NCBI RefSeq assembly: GCF_964033635.1
Contig: NZ_OZ035533.1
Span: forward strand, 1,984,001 to 2,048,000
Source: Chitinophaga sp. MM2321
GTDB taxonomy: Bacteria; Bacteroidota; Bacteroidia; Chitinophagales; Chitinophagaceae
DNA length: 64,000 nt
Direction of reading: 5' to 3'
Part shown: one piece after another, positions 63,602 to 64,000 of the stretch
Position numbering within the stretch: position 1 is the first letter of the stretch
Layout of the letters: every line of letters starts with the position of its first letter
Made by a program: the position numbers and the translations under genes
Notes under the pieces: generated by a model
What the model saw: only the letters and a program-made list of their open reading frames with translations
What the model was told of the DNA's origin: nothing
The model's database searches: none

Positions 63602-63752
63602 AAATATTTATGGATTTTGGAATTTTGGAATTTAGAGATTTGATTGTGTTTTGTTTATTCTCCCGGAAAAGTCAAATTAAAATATTTTTAATTTAAATAA
63701 CAAAACACAATCAAATCTCTAAATTCCAAAATTCCAAAATCCATAAATATTT
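63602..63752. repeat. Perfect 54-bp inverted repeat (class B) before tsaD
   Basis: Arms 63602-63655 and 63699-63752 are perfectly complementary around a 43-nt loop; outer ends are AAATATTTATGGATTTT. It starts two bases after the permease stop TAG and ends three bases before the tsaD -7 element. Confidence 0.96.
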
Positions 63753-63755
63753 GTC

Positions 63756-63763
63756 TAGTTTTG
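63756..63763 (+). promoter_or_regulatory. -7 element of tsaD
   Basis: TAGTTTTG fits TAnnTTTG and ends six bases before the tsaD ATG at 63770, suggesting a leaderless or very short leader. It abuts the 54-bp palindrome. Confidence 0.5.
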
Positions 63764-63769
63764 TGGCTT

Positions 63770-64000
63770 ATGTCTGTCAGAATATTAGCTATAGAATCTT
63801 CCTGCGATGATACAGGAGCGGCCGTGTTGGTAGATGGGAAGGTGTTATCCAATCATATTGCCAACCAGCGAATACATGAACAATACGGGGGAGTGGTACC
63901 AGAACTGGCGTCGCGTGCGCACCAGGAAAATATAGTGCCGGTAGTAGATATAGCGTTGCAAACAGCGGGGGTGAAACGGAGTGAGTTGAGTGCGATCGCT
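63770..64000 (+). CDS. tsaD: tRNA N6-threonylcarbamoyladenosine transferase TsaD (cut by window edge)
   Basis: The first 77 codons read SVRILAIESSCDDTGAAVL, then EQYGGVVPELASRAHQENI, which are the ESSCDDT and GGVVPELASRAH motifs of TsaD/Gcp, including the His of the metal site. The enzyme makes t6A37 in ANN-decoding tRNAs. The gene continues past base 64000. Confidence 0.97.
   Translation, partial: MSVRILAIESSCDDTGAAVLVDGKVLSNHIANQRIHEQYGGVVPELASRAHQENIVPVVDIALQTAGVKRSELSAIA

Overview
The window looks like chromosomal DNA of a Bacteroidota bacterium, most likely a Chitinophaga-type member of the Chitinophagaceae. The reasons are a giant PKD-repeat protein with a type B (gliding-motility type) T9SS sorting domain, a PorG-like DUF6089 protein, many secreted glycan enzymes, promoters of the Bacteroidetes form TTTG-N19to23-TAnnTTTG, few visible Shine-Dalgarno sites, and a complete suf operon of the Bacteroidota kind. 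No tRNA, rRNA, CRISPR array, insertion sequence or prophage was seen. Both window edges cut a gene: a sugar MFS transporter on the left and tsaD on the right.

Layout. 1-10 kb: MFS transporter, the giant secreted PKD protein, an Old Yellow Enzyme reductase, an aldo/keto reductase, an acyl-CoA desaturase with a duplicated promoter region, and an HdeD-like membrane protein. 10-17 kb: a secreted M1 peptidase followed by a late cobalamin cluster (cobQ, an aminotransferase or decarboxylase, cbiB) and an SDR protein. 17-26 kb: a SMUG2-type DNA glycosylase, a hybrid histidine kinase, a YdcF protein, and a methionine-metabolism gene behind a clear SAM-I riboswitch with its own promoter. 26-35 kb: transporters, a CNNM/CorC-like protein, a pirin, two small secreted proteins, a GH20 hexosaminidase and a DUF4132 protein. 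35-42.5 kb: a suf operon on the minus strand (sufA-B-C-D-S-E plus a SufT/MIP18-like gene), an FMN reductase-like gene upstream, and a divergent SufR-like regulator with a Cys cluster. 44-52 kb: a two-component system followed by a complete heavy-metal RND efflux system (outer-membrane factor, adaptor, pump). 52-64 kb: AI-2E transporter, GH20-like enzyme, AraC regulator, small envelope proteins, a UbiD-family decarboxylase, prfC, a MacB-like permease and tsaD.

The most unusual signal is a family of long intergenic inverted repeats at 23000, 29235, 30517, 34996, 38417, 57364, 60532 and 63602, with a decayed example near 41757. Five have uninterrupted perfect arms of 30 to 59 bp, and most begin within a few bases of a stop codon. 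Arms are almost identical within a locus but largely different between loci, apart from shared outer ends: ACCAGGATTA in one class and AAATATTTAYGGATTT in another. One lies between the SAM aptamer and its gene, and one lies inside the suf operon. They look like more than simple terminators and are the main candidate here for something not properly described.
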